A stretch of 64,000 nt of DNA, taken from assembly GCF_022376445.1 (NCBI RefSeq), contig NW_025954965.1, forward strand, positions 1,021,753-1,085,752. The letters are read 5' to 3'. Source of the DNA: Fomitopsis serialis. Lineage: Eukaryota; Basidiomycota; Agaricomycetes; Polyporales; Fomitopsidaceae. A program made the translations under genes and the position numbers. Below the pieces are notes generated by a model. The model was not told the origin of the DNA. It saw only the letters and a program-made list of their open reading frames with translations, and searched no databases. Below are positions 22,812-33,948 of this stretch, piece by piece (position 1 is the first letter of the stretch; each line of letters begins with the position of its first letter).

Positions 22812-25800
22812 TTAGTCCACAGGTTGCGGCAGCAGCCGTCCGGCCATCAAGCAGTCTTTGACCCATCCGAAGTGGACGCAGTTCGAACCAGAGGCAACAT
22901 GACCGATATCCCCGCGGTCTTTCACGACAATGTAGTCATACTCGGTTAGGTCTTTTGAGGATGCGTACTTGACATCTGGCACAGCCTCGACACTGGAGGC
23001 TCCCATCGTCAGGATGATGCGAGGTACCATGCGGGCTGCTTCCTTGGCCTTCTCAGCGTCGGAGTAGTTCTGTAACACAATTATCAGGTCATCAATGGCC
23101 TTCATTGAGAGGGCGGGTGGTGGCTCACTTTTTTGGCCTTCGCGATGGGAACGTAGTCAGGGGCGACGCACAGTATGCGCTTGTTGGCGAACAGTTTCGA
23201 CGCAACTTGGTTCCCGGTGATATCGCGTAAATGTTCATCTGAATTGCCCCAATCGAGGTCAACAAGCTGCGAGACGCGAGCGTCGAGGGATTCGCAGAAG
23301 CCCGCCGGCAGCAGATACTGCTGCCAGTCCTTCTCTTTCCCCTGAAAACCATAGTCAATTTGATAGCAATGAGCCTTGGACAAATCGCTTACGTCGCCCA
23401 CGCTCTTCACAACCCAGTTGGTGTCCAAGCATGGTATACCCAGAGCCAGAGCGATCAAGTACTTGGGCTTCGCATTTGCATCGTCAGACAGAAGGAAAAC
23501 TCGCTGGATGTCGTTGCGGACAATACAACTGATGTCCTTATACGCGGCGACCCAACGTTTGTTGCCTTGACTATAAGTGCCGTCCATGGAGAATATATCT
23601 GTCCAGTTGTCGATGACAATCCCGCCCACCGCCTTGATGGCCTGCATTATCCTGTCCTTCTCTTTTGCCCAATGGCCGACTCTGGGACTCATGGTCACCA
23701 CGAAACCCGTCTTTCCGAGTAGCCGCCGCACGCTCTTGGCTGATGCAGTACTTCCGAGCGTCATCTTTGAGGGCGAAGGGGAGCTCTTCAGCGCATGAGG
23801 CCTTACGACAGGACGGACGTCCTCGACAGTAAGCATCCTATCTGTCCAGGCGCTATTGAGTGTCCGAGACGCGACCTTGATGTCTTGAATCTCGACCTCA
23901 AGCCGGTCGAGTTCTTCCCCGTTATCGATCTCGACTGCGACTATACGGTCTGAATCAAAGCGCGACGTATCAACAACGACGGCCTTCTGATTTGGGTGCA
24001 CCAAAACCTGGTCTCCCTCCAAGAGCTTGCACAAACGCATCTTCGTAATCTCACGCCGTCCTCGGTACCATCATCGAAGTGGATCATGTACCGCGCGGGG
24101 GAACCAGACAACAGCGAATGCACTGTCCCCGAGTAATAGTGATTATCTTGCTTCCACAGTGCGTAGACTCGCGTGGCTGATGCTTCGTCGTCTGCAAGTG
24201 CGGAGGAAGACACCTTCCTTTTCTTCGTTGTTCGACCGACAGGAGTGGTTGACGACTTGCCGCCTCGGGCAGAACCCTTGGATGCGGCTCCTTTGGGCGC
24301 GACGGAGCTGACGCGTTTCCGCTTCGCCGTCCGAGTCGATTGTGGGACTTCCTCATCGACGTCCATATAATCGTCATCCGCGGGCTCTGTATCGTCTTCG
24401 CCATGCCCACCTGCTGGAAGCAACTCTGTGTCTTTGCTGACGGCAGTAGCATCATCGGAAGACGCTCCTGTCGAGGGCCTGCGTCGCTTCAATACACCGG
24501 CAGGTGTCATAGAACGTGCTTTCACACGCGATTGTGGGCCGTGACCTGGAGGGACGGCATTCTTCCCGTTCTTCTTGGGAACACTCGAACGGGCAGCGCG
24601 AGTTGTCGCTTCAGAGGTAGTCTCTTCCGATGCTTTCGACGATGGAGCCGCGCTCGTATCCCTGGGACGCGTGAGCGGGCCGCGGCCCTTCTTTTTCAGT
24701 GCTTTCACGTCAGCGGAAGCGACCCTGGGAGTGTTGCTCGATCGTATTTCAGGGGTGTCGAAGCGGGGCTGAGCAGGCTTTGCGAGGCTCTTCGTCGCGG
24801 AAGCACGAGAGCGCGGTGCCTGAATAGGCATTCTCTGCTTCCCTTTGCCAGATTGTAATGCGAGCGGGACCTCGTCTTCATCCTCGTTTTCGTCTGTCAC
24901 GACAGAGTCAGGAACCTCCTCCATCGGCGAGTCCAGCCTTAATCGCGACGTACGATCGGATAGGGGACTATCAGCCGGGCCAGGTTCCGACCGCGCCATG
25001 TCCGCGTCCATAGGCTCTGAGTCTGGAACGACGTCGACTTCTTGGGGAGGCATCAGGGAAGGCGGCCGACGTCTCTGAGGAGGAGGCAGTCTTCGTGGGA
25101 CGTCCGTGACCGCACTACCGTGCACCGCGTTGGTATCGGATGGCTGCGTGTCATGCACACGAGCAGCATGCGGCGCAGGGACTGAACTATCGCTGGGGGC
25201 AGCGCGGGAGGGCGCTGCGGATGAGCCAGCGTTCTGCAACTCATACCGGTACATGCGGTGTGCAGGAATCAGACCAGCCAAACGATTGCCCACGGTTCTT
25301 GTGCTCGTAGTAGCAACGGAAGGGCCAGGAGACAGCACTGGGTACTGTCTGTCGATGAAGTTGAAGGGATCGTGGCGGTCGGTGCCGACGGATGGTCTCG
25401 TGTCTTGAGTAGCATCCACTGGCTGGGTAGCCTCCAAGTTACTCCTCTGGGTGGCAGGCTGAGTTGCGGCATATGCCTCCTGATTGGGCGCATATATATT
25501 CGCTCCGAGAACGCGCTCATACGATGACGAAGGCTCGGTTGAAACGTCATCCATGGGAGACGAGGGTCGGGAGCCTATGCGCCCCATCTCTGGAATGAGG
25601 ACCCGAACAAGGAGTCTCGCGGCTGCGCGTGAGGCTGGGACTCGTCGGCGGGCTGCGTGTCACCGCCCTGCATTTGTTGAGCAGCGCTCGGCGATTCGGC
25701 AATATATTGACTGTGAGTGTGGTTGGCTGCATTTTGGCTAGAACGCGAGGAATTGGAAGGCGTTTCTGCGACCAGGACCGCGCCAGTATGATTCAGAGGA

Positions 25801-26616
25801 CGGGGAAGGTCGGGAGGGGGGACTCTTCTTTCGACGGCACGCATTGAATATGTGTTTGTCGTTCGTGCAGACGACGGCGTTTGCGGGGAAACGTCGTCGG
25901 CATTTGACTGTTGTAGCTCTGATAAGGGGAGATTGAAGAACCTCGTATTTGCCATGAAGAGCTTCTCAGCCTGTTCCGGGGGAAGAGGGCCCGCAAACGA
26001 ATCTTGGGATGCAGGTGACGGGGATCTTCGTCTCCGTGGTCGGTCCGCATCTCGCGCAGGTGCTGCTTCCACCCGTTGAGCATGATTACGGTGCTGTGGT
26101 ACAGGATGCGGAGCTGGCATAGACGACTTGAAGGTCGCCCTCGACGACTTGACGACCGACGCACCATCAAGGGGAGCACGAGAGTCAGGAGCCTACGACG
26201 TGCCGGGAAAACAGACGTGAATGAGTCCAACAATACACCATATAGACGCATCGGTTATCTCACTTCTTGTTCTGCACGCTTGCTCGGACCAGGAGAATGA
26301 GATCGTGTAGAAGAGCGAGATGCAGAATTGTCGGCGTCCCGCGAAGTAGGGGCGTTTTCTTTCTGCGAGCCTCCGCTAGCAGGAGCACCATCCACTTGAG
26401 AGTCTGTCTGCGTGGAGGCTAGACCGAAATAATGATACTGAGTCCTGTTGCCATTTTGACTCGAGCTTGAAGCCAATTCCTGTCGGTTCGGTCCATCGTG
26501 GCCTTGTACCTGACGGATACTCGAAGACCTTTCCTCTGCAGTCTCCTGCGCGGGTTGAGGAAGCACAGCGTTGATGATCTGTGTGGCTTGCGTCTCGTCG
26601 CTTCAGCCGAAATCAT
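22812..26616 (-). CDS. DNA-damage checkpoint mediator with Tudor and tandem BRCT domains (Rad9/Crb2/53BP1-like)
   Basis: Adaptor that binds methylated histone H4 and damage-phosphorylated H2A and brings the checkpoint kinase to breaks. The N-terminal two thirds are disordered and rich in SQ/TQ sites for ATM/ATR-type kinases (for example ETQATQ, ATQPATQ, EATQPVDATQDT). A basic and acidic stretch follows, with TAKRKRVSSVAPK and RTTKKRKVSSSA. The Tudor domain reads RVYALWKQDNHYYSGTVHSL and YMIHFDDGTED (near 24070-24170), continuing KLLEGDQVLVHPNQKAVVVD. BRCT1 begins LLGKTGFVVTMSP. BRCT2 begins LFANKRILCVAPDYVP, holds the Trp of CVHFGWVKDCLMAGRLLPQP, and ends at 22812. The start at 26616 is chosen because ETQATQIINAVLPQPAQ follows it, but one base appears missing after the first codons. 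Confidence 0.88.
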
Positions 26617-27200
26617 CGGGCCTCAGGTCAAAAGTCCGCATACAACAAACAAAGCGTGCCTACCTGGACACGTTTGACGCGTCCATCGCGTCTAGTTCTT
26701 GCAACCACTGCAGGCAGGAACTGTGACTTTGCTTCGGATACGTCTAGGACCCCGTCCTATCAAGCGATACCAGCTCGACTGACTGTGCCACAATGAAGGA
26801 AAACCGGAGGACTTGACCACAGCCGCGGCAGGATGTGGGTCTCAGAAGTCGGACAAGTAAGACGGCAGAGATGCGAGAACGGCAACAACGAGTGGACAGT
26901 CTAGCAAGGCTGGACGGCCGCGGCGAAGAGCAGGGGCGGCGGTGGTCGCGCGGTGGCGGACGCGACCGCGACGCGGATCCATCCCCTTGATGAGCGCTTA
27001 CACCACGCGTCAGAGCGCACGTGATGCATCAGTTCAACGTTCGCTGCCGCTGCGACCGCGCTCGCCGTCAACTCTGCCTTCGCCTTCGCCGTCGTCCTCG
27101 ACAGCGCTGTCCTCAGTGCGGGTCGCTGCAAGCAGGCTGTCTCTTACTACTCTATGTCCTGTGACTGGTCGTCGTTCTTTCTTGTCACTCTTTAACTCTT
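26617..27200. promoter_or_regulatory. Divergent promoter region, checkpoint mediator / membrane protein
   Basis: 584 bp between divergent starts. It is GC-rich on the right side, with CT-rich sequence just before 27201, typical of fungal promoters. Two ACGCGT hexamers are at 26677-26682 and 27005-27010. No coding exon is evident. Confidence 0.45.
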
Positions 27201-29056
27201 ATGGCACACAAGAAACCTACTGGAAGCAACCGCAAGCCCAAAGTGGGCAGGATGGTGTATGCCTACCCGCCACTACCTATCTATATGAAAGAAGACTACG
27301 CAGATAGCGAGGATATCTCCGCCAACCCCTTCAAACCTAGTAGCCCAAAGTCCAAGAAATCCGAGTCTACCCAGAAGACTTCCTCGAAGGTTATTCCCGA
27401 CATGAAGGCGGATGCTGTTTCTGGCTCGGGCTTCACGACTCTGACTGTGCACAGTATCATCCCGGTGCATACTGGTATTCTTCCCGTCATCCCGTCTGCA
27501 ACGCCCTTGGCCAATGGTATCGAGCGTACTCCAGGCTTCTCGCCGCTGCCTACCTCCGTAGTTGCTGCTGGCCTCACGTCAACGCTGACTGCTGTCGCTA
27601 CACATGGAGTATCAAATGACGCGCAGTCCGGTCAGCCCGCTTCTACGCCGCCAGGGCACATTTCTACCGTCATCATAGTCCTTGTGGCCGTCGGCGGAAC
27701 GTTCTTCCTCCTACTGGTGTTCATAATCTGGAGAGCTTGTACGATTCCCAAGAAGCGGTACTGCCCTACGCCATCTCTTCCGATTCTGCAGGACCCTTTC
27801 GCTGATCAAGTTGTCGTCGGTGACGAAGAATCGCTTTTCGGCGGCAAAGAGCGGCTCTCCGGGCAACCTCCAAGCAGCACTGTGTGGAACTGGACGCACT
27901 ACTCTCACCCCTCGCTCTCCAAGGGTCCCTTCCTTCGAACATGGGACAGGGTAGCGATGTGGTCATTGCTTCGGAGAAGATCGCAAACCAAACCCAGGCG
28001 ACTATCAGGCCATCCTTGGACCGTTACCCTGTCGAGATGTCGGAGAAGGCGTCGTATGGCACCGCCTACCTGAAGCCGCCTGTTGTCGCACCGGTGATGA
28101 ACAACGCAACGCGCGCAGTGAGACGCAAGTCAATTGCGTCTCCGTCAATCTATCCAGGGACTCCTCAGTCGACTTACGGCATCGCGGTCGGGAGTGCTTC
28201 ACCACTGACTGCCGATGGGACGCCTCTCTTACAACGTAACGTTTCCAAAGCTTCTACGCGGCGGCGATCACGTCAAGACGGAGTTTGCAGTACGCCTCGC
28301 TGGACAAGACGGGAGAAACCGAGGATTACAGCGGTGCAGATATCTATGATGGTCTTCGCCTCAGCACAGCCGTGGTTCCTCCTCCTGCGCCAGTTCTGAA
28401 GAAGTCCAGCTCCGTACAGGGTCGTGCGCGTGTCAAGGCTCCTTACGCCCCGGGATCGGTTTTGCGTGCGTCGTCCACCATGGGTGCACTTGGCACGCAG
28501 AACAATCCGTTGACGATCTGCACTATGTCCTGCCTCCCCTATCCCCTGCTCTCAAGAACGAAGCTACGCGGGAGCGCGACACAAAGGCTCTTGCCTCTGC
28601 TCTTGGACTGGCTAGCCCGACGCCGTTCTCTCCACCGACGGCCTTTCATACCGACGGCCCCATCGCGCTGGCCGGTGAGCGTCGTAGGTCCCGTCCTCCT
28701 AGCCAGGTCCGCTCTCGTCCGCAGAGCCAGGTGCTGAGTCCGAGCATGGAGGCCAGCGCGCGTCTGGGCAATCTCATGTTGGCGAACTTCTCAAGTATGT
28801 CGTCCTTGCCTTCTACTCGTCCCGTTGCGGGCACGGCGGACACTGGTTCAGGCAGCGGACGAAGCAAGCCGGCGAGGAAGAGGCGGATGACAAGCCTCCG
28901 CGTGTGCCTTCTCCACCACCTCTGCCTTCCCTCACCCAGATGGCACTGGCGCATACGAACCCGGAGGAGTTCGTGGATTACAGGAGCCCCACTACAGCAT
29001 ATACGGCTTGTACGAAGCGGATAGGAAGAGTCGAGCGCCGGTGAAGGGGGTATTAG
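27201..29056 (+). CDS. Single-pass membrane protein with Ser/Pro/Thr-rich tails, unknown function
   Basis: The start at 27201 gives MAHKKPTGSNRKPKVGRMVY, with no signal peptide. After about 130 residues of Ser/Thr-rich sequence comes one transmembrane helix, STVIIVLVAVGGTFFLLLVF, followed by a basic stop-transfer patch (TIPKKR), so the C-terminal part is probably cytosolic. The tail has ILQDPFADQ, repeated Ser/Pro-rich stretches, and PPLPSLTQMALAHTNPEEF near the end. This layout is common in basidiomycete membrane proteins of unknown role, and I cannot name a family. The tail needs several frame changes (near 27890, 28270, 28510, 28890 and 28990) that look like one-base losses. The stop is set at about 29056 (after VKG). 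A longer ending is possible. Confidence 0.65.
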
Positions 29057-29264
29057 GGACTTCGGACCACAGTGGTGCTCGTTGGATTGTATGGATGTAC
29101 CATGAGACAGTCTACGTTACGAGCACATGTAACTATGGTATGGATACTCCGGTGTAATCATACTAGATCAATAGTCCTGGTGTGCAGCGTGAAATGGAAC
29201 GAGAAATGCAGTATTGTGGTGTGTGTGTAGCGCAGCTTCGGTATGAGAACGTTCTCCAGGCAAC

Positions 29265-30955
29265 TCAAGAACAGCCATCATTGATCCGTATGCCCCTCGG
29301 CGACCCTCTCCGCCGGAATCGGGACATGCTCGGCTTTCGCTCGACGGCCCTGGTTTGTCGGATGGCACTTGCAGCGCCTCTGCGGCGAGTCGCTCCTGTT
29401 TGGCTCGCGCCTCTTCCTCCTCCTTCGTGCTTGCTCGGCTTCGGCCTTCTCAGCGCCCTCTCGTTCCTGTTCCTGGACGAGCGCCTTCCACTCGTCCTCC
29501 AGCTCGTCGTCGTCAATACGACGTCCGCTTGGGCCATATCCGTGCCCATGTGGATGGCGTCGTCGATCTCCTTTGCGTCAGCATTGGCGGATGCCATGGC
29601 ATCCATAGTCTCGTCGACCTTCTCGCGCTGGAGAGAGGGGTGGGCGAGTATAGCGCGTAGCGTAGCCGTAGACGACTCGTAGGACTTCATGATCTGCAGA
29701 GACGTTAACAACTTCGTGCCGTGTTACATGGCAAGAAGTGGCGAACCTCAACATCACCGGCAGATTGTTCCACGCGGAGGAGCGTGGAATGCAGCGTGTC
29801 CAGTGAGCCCAACCGTTGCTTCAGCAGCGCCTCCAGTTGCTTCTGGGCACGTAAGTGGCTGAGCGCGATCTCCTTCCTCTTCTGCCGGAGTGCTGTCGTG
29901 ATCTGCTCTGCCCGTCTGAGACGCAGGCACCGACGTCAGAAACAGGGAGAGGTTTGAAGCTGAAGACTCAACTGGCTGATCTTCGACTGTATGCTATCGA
30001 CCTGAGCCTGCAGTTTGTCTACCGCGGCCTTCAATTCCAGCACACCAGCATCGACGGCGGTGATCTCAGCTTGCTCAGCTAAGTCGGGCTCGATGAACTT
30101 GATGACCTAGAGCGTATTGTCAGTCGCGCTGGCCACTTCGAGAATAGTGTTGAACGCACCCCTCCTTGCGTGACTAGACTTTTCTTGTCACGCTCAAGGT
30201 ACCTCAGCAGAACACGGATATCCAGCTCTGACAAGACGACGCCGTCCAGTGCATGTTCCTCAAATCTCTCCGGAAGCTCTCCGCGTTGTACAATGAATCG
30301 GCCAGAGACAGTGCACCCTTGCTTCGCTGCCTGAGTAGAACGTTATCGGCGGCCCTCTCGAGTAAGCTCAGCAAGACGTAGTCGCCTTTCACTCTCTTCC
30401 ACTGCTCGCTATAGCTGATGTTGCCGAGTGACCATCGTCGGAACTCACGACGTTAAGTTGTTCAGCGCCCACCATAGCGGCTTGCCCACGACGTAGGAGG
30501 CTATGCGGTATGGCAGCCAGCCAGGGTCATAGATAGATTTCGTCGAATTGAGGAAGTCGGAAAGAGGAAAGTACGTTCTACTCGTGCAGAGCTCGGCCTA
30601 CGCTAGCACATCAATGATGAGCGACGTCATACGGGCTAGATGGTTGATGACATACTACGACTGTAGGCAGACCCAAAGGCTTTCCAACACCCTCATACCG
30701 AAAGTTATCCGCTAACGTAGACCCGCTAGCACGTAGGACGAGTCGGTCGGGGTGCGTGGACTTGGAGTCCGACTCTGCCAGCCAACCCTTCAGCACGATG
30801 ACCTCTAGCGTTCGCCGCCACCACTCGATATTTGAGGCATAAGACGTGGGATTTGATTGTTTCTGGCGGGAGAAGTCGGAGTATAACGTCTTCAGGCGAG
30901 ATGCTGATGATGAGGCATATGTTGGTAGGCTAGACAATTGCGATGGAGGGATCAT
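29265..30955 (-). CDS. CHMP7: CHMP7-like ESCRT-III protein (Snf7 domain)
   Basis: CHMP7 starts ESCRT-III assembly on the nuclear envelope and ER during nuclear-pore surveillance and membrane sealing. The start at 30955 gives MIPPSQLSSLPTYASSSASR and the winged-helix-like N-half (SNIEWWRRTLEVIVLKGW, then WLPYRIASYVVGKPLWWAL-type sequence near 30480-30520, and KGDYVLLSLLERAADNVLLR). The C-half is a Snf7 helical bundle, with ELKAAVDKLQAQVDSIQSKI (near 29960-30050), a Lys/Arg-rich helix with KRKEIALSHLRAQKQLEALL, and IMKSYESSTATLRAILAHPS, AKEIDDAIHMG. An acidic segment DDDELEDEWKALVQEQE resembles a MIM-containing tail. The last residues are uncertain because three frames compete between 29168 and 29440. 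The tail is usually acidic and binds Vps4. Confidence 0.85.
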
Positions 30956-31604
30956 GAATGGTCGTCGAGCCGTCAGAGAGCCTGAGTGCAACTGGCCGCG
31001 CACTGGCACTGCGGCGCACACTGCTCAAAGCCACATGCGCGTAGATCCGATCGTGTGCGGACTCGGAAGCAGCCGCGCCCGCGCCTCCGCCTCGTCTTGG
31101 AGTCGACTTCTCGACCATGGCTTTCAAGAACACTCAATCAGGACGTAGCATATCACCAAGATCCATTCTGCGAGGGCGATAATACAGTAAGGAGCGTGGC
31201 ATACATTCCGATAACGAGACAGCAAAAGTAACGACAGTGCTAACGAGCTACAAGTTAACAGGGATAGCGCGGTGACGGGAATATGTACAACGAGAACAAT
31301 ACTGGAAAACAGGACTACAACGAGAGTGAGGTTTTACAAAGCGTGACATGATACATGCAGCGACAGGCCCATTGCAGAGCACGACAAAGATCCTTTCTTC
31401 GACGGAACCAACTAGAAAAGCGAGAGCAACGGACCGTAACAGACGACTATGCACGACAGCGATGGGCAAATAACGGTGATGAGAAAATAACGGCGATGAG
31501 CAAATAACGGCGATGAGCAAATAACGGCGACGAGCAAATAACGGAGCAAATAACGGCGACGAGATCGGTGAGTAACATTGATGCAAAGCTGTGAGACAAC
31601 TTCT
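30956..31604. other. Intergenic region with minisatellite
   Basis: 649 bp between the CHMP7 start and the DUF7918 stop. It should hold the CHMP7 promoter and the DUF7918 3' UTR. The only structure I see is the 17-bp tandem repeat at 31464-31563. Confidence 0.5.
31464..31563 (+). repeat. 17-bp minisatellite, about 5.7 copies
   Basis: Unit GAGCAAATAACGGCGAT. Units begin at 31464, 31481, 31498, 31515, 31532 (shortened to 12 bp) and 31544, with one or two substitutions each, and a partial unit to 31563. It lies in an AT-richer spacer just beyond the DUF7918 stop. I see no reading-frame selection. Confidence 0.9.
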
Positions 31605-33948
31605 TTAACGGCGACGGGATGACCCCGAAGACTTGCGAGGGGTTGAGATTACTGGAGCGTATGGCGGCGGGTGGATCACTGCGCCTTCGGGGTCGACGAA
31701 GAGGAGGTTAGCCGGAATTGGCACGGCCGGCGTACAACGCCTGGCTGCCATTTGTCGTGCCTTCTCCGCGCGAGCAGCATCCTCCGCGGCCCTTTCAGCA
31801 TCAGCCTGAACCCCCTCGCGCGACCTCGCGAGTGGAGCCTGGGAGCTACTGACGCTCGAGCTCGAAGGAGAGCTCGTATATGTACTCTCCGGAGGCGAGG
31901 GCTGGGAAGAAGCAGACTTCGGCACCAGTTCTTTGTGCGGTCCCTGGCCAAGGTACATGGCAGGGCCCGGGCGTGTCTTCGAGTACTGGCGTTTCTCTTT
32001 TGGGGGACGCTGAGCAGGCTCGGTATAGACTGGCGGACCCTCGTAACGAGGCGGCATGTTCTTCACGGCCTGAACTGCTCTCGCGAGCGGATTGTCCTTG
32101 TGTCCTTCGGTGGTGTCTGGCTCCTGTGGGTAGTAGTTGGCGGAGGCCTGCCCATAGTAGCTGGTGATGTTAACAGTGCTCGGGTCATACGAATGCGTGA
32201 CCTTGGACGGGTCGAAGGGGCCAGCCACGCCATGATCGTAGGTGTCGGCGCCGGACTCGTAGGAATTGTCGGCGCTCGAGGGGTACGAACCCAGAGCATC
32301 GTTCTCGTACGTCCCAGAGGTGCTGGGATACGTGAGATAGACGTTCGGATCTGCGTCGTAGGAGTAGGTGGCGCTTTGGTCCCCGTCGTACAAGTACGGA
32401 GCGTTGACATCCGCGGCACTGGTGTCGAAGGACCGGCGGCACCGATGGTGAAGGGCTCGATAGTGCTGAAGTCATAAGACTCGGTGTGCGAGATCGTACG
32501 AGTTGGGGACACTGGAATCCTGCGAACCGGCATTGCTGAGGTCGTAGTAACTGACCGCGCCGGACGAATAGGTGCTGGCGGTCCTTGCGGCACCAGCGTT
32601 GTGCGCAGTGGCGGAGGTGTTCAAGGCACTCTCCACTTGGGCCTGCGGAGCACTGACGCTCCTTGTGGCGGTAGCGTCATACGTGACCGCCTTCTCGTTG
32701 CGGTAGTTGGCGGTGCGCCCAGGCCGATTTCCTGTGCTTTGGGGGCCATGACTCGACACGATCGGGTGAGGAAGGGGTACCGGGCTCGTCGACGTCCAAT
32801 TCTTCGGGGGTGCCTGCGGGAAAGTAGACTTCGGCCGAGGCGGCTCTCCAAGGGACACGCTCTACAAGATCAACGCAGGGTCAATAACAGTGGCACAAGA
32901 CCGTGACGAGCACACGTACACGATTGGACACTGGTCGACTCGGAGGCCTCACACTTGGTGCACGCCTAGGAGACGAGGGTCCGGAAATGGCTGAGAGGGC
33001 GGGGGTAGGAGGCGGGGACGATTCGGTTGGACTAGGAGGGACGGACTCAACATCCTGCGAGTCGTCATCGGGCTCGGGCGATGGTGAACTCTCCCCTGCG
33101 TGCAGGCTAGTATGGATGCTGTCTGACTCCGACATGATCCCCTGCGCGATGAGGAAATCTGTAGCGGGAACGCGAACATCAGCGGAAAACGAGGTCGAGA
33201 TGCTACGAAGACGACGTACTGCGCGTCCGGTAACGGAAGATGAACGTCGCATAGGTGCCCGGTCTTTCTTGTCCCATGGCTTGACCTGCCACGTCGTGGG
33301 CATCTGAACGTGGCCCATCTCCTCGCCACCGTAGCTAGGATAGGGTCAGCCAAATAAGCTTGCATTGTAGGCCACATACCCTATCCCGACCGGATCTTCC
33401 GCGCCTACTGAGCGCTGACCGCCGAGTGGTGGCCTCGGCACGATTGGTGCATTCTTGCTGTGCTTGCCGACAATGGCCACACGCTTAATCTTGACGACGA
33501 TTGTACCCAACTCCTTAGGGTCGGTGTCCGTCGGAACGGCCCCAATATAGACTATGTACAGGTCGGCATGCGTACAATAGAAGTGGGATTTACTCACGCT
33601 CCGGGACCCTCTGGAACATGAAGGGCCTCACCGTGGTGAGACCCACTCGGATGTTCGAACGCTCAGCATGGCCTGTGCCCATAAGGAAGTGTCCGGGAAC
33701 GGTGTAGCCGTCGAGCTTGATGAAGGTGGCGGTGGGGATGGACCAGCCGTGGTCCTGCCAATGAACAGAGAATTTCTGCAGCACAATTGAGTCCAAGTTG
33801 GGACGTAACAATGATCGCCGCTTACTGCTCCTTCTTCGCTTGGGATCCAACACGTCACTCTTCGATTGTGTTGATCGACAGCGATGTCAAACTCGCGGAG
33901 CTCGTGTCCAGGGACAGTTATCCACGCTGAATAGCCATCGAGATACAT
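31605..33948 (-). CDS. DUF7918 domain protein with long low-complexity tail
   Basis: The start at 33948 gives MYLDGYSAWITVPGHELREF, then DIAVDQHNRRVTCWIPSEEG and KFSVHWQDHGWSIPTATFIK. This matches the fungal DUF7918 fold as I know it (a short beta-rich domain with a Trp-Ile-Pro-Ser-Glu-X-Gly core). It continues HFLMGTGHAERSNIRVGLTT and TIVVKIKRVAIVGKHSKNAP. The role of the domain is unknown. The C-terminal two thirds are disordered: Ser/Pro-rich with PPSPTESSPPPTPALSAIS, Tyr/Ser/Asp-rich stretches, and an Ala/Arg/Glu helix EGVQADAERAAEDAARAEKA. The end is STPRKSSGSSRRR at 31605. Introns near 33780-33830 and 33540-33600. Some frame changes around 32470-32860 are probably one-base errors. An upstream start (MTRITLVLEYNKSASIATVL, 34070) is also open. 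Confidence 0.78.

Noticed and set aside
7469..27010. ACGCGT (MluI cell-cycle box) upstream of DNMT1, RAD54 and the checkpoint mediator
   Set aside because: Suggestive for S-phase genes, but at this GC content the hexamer is expected roughly 18 times in 64 kb. I also see it inside coding sequence (about 10086, 24312, 42557) and by unrelated genes.
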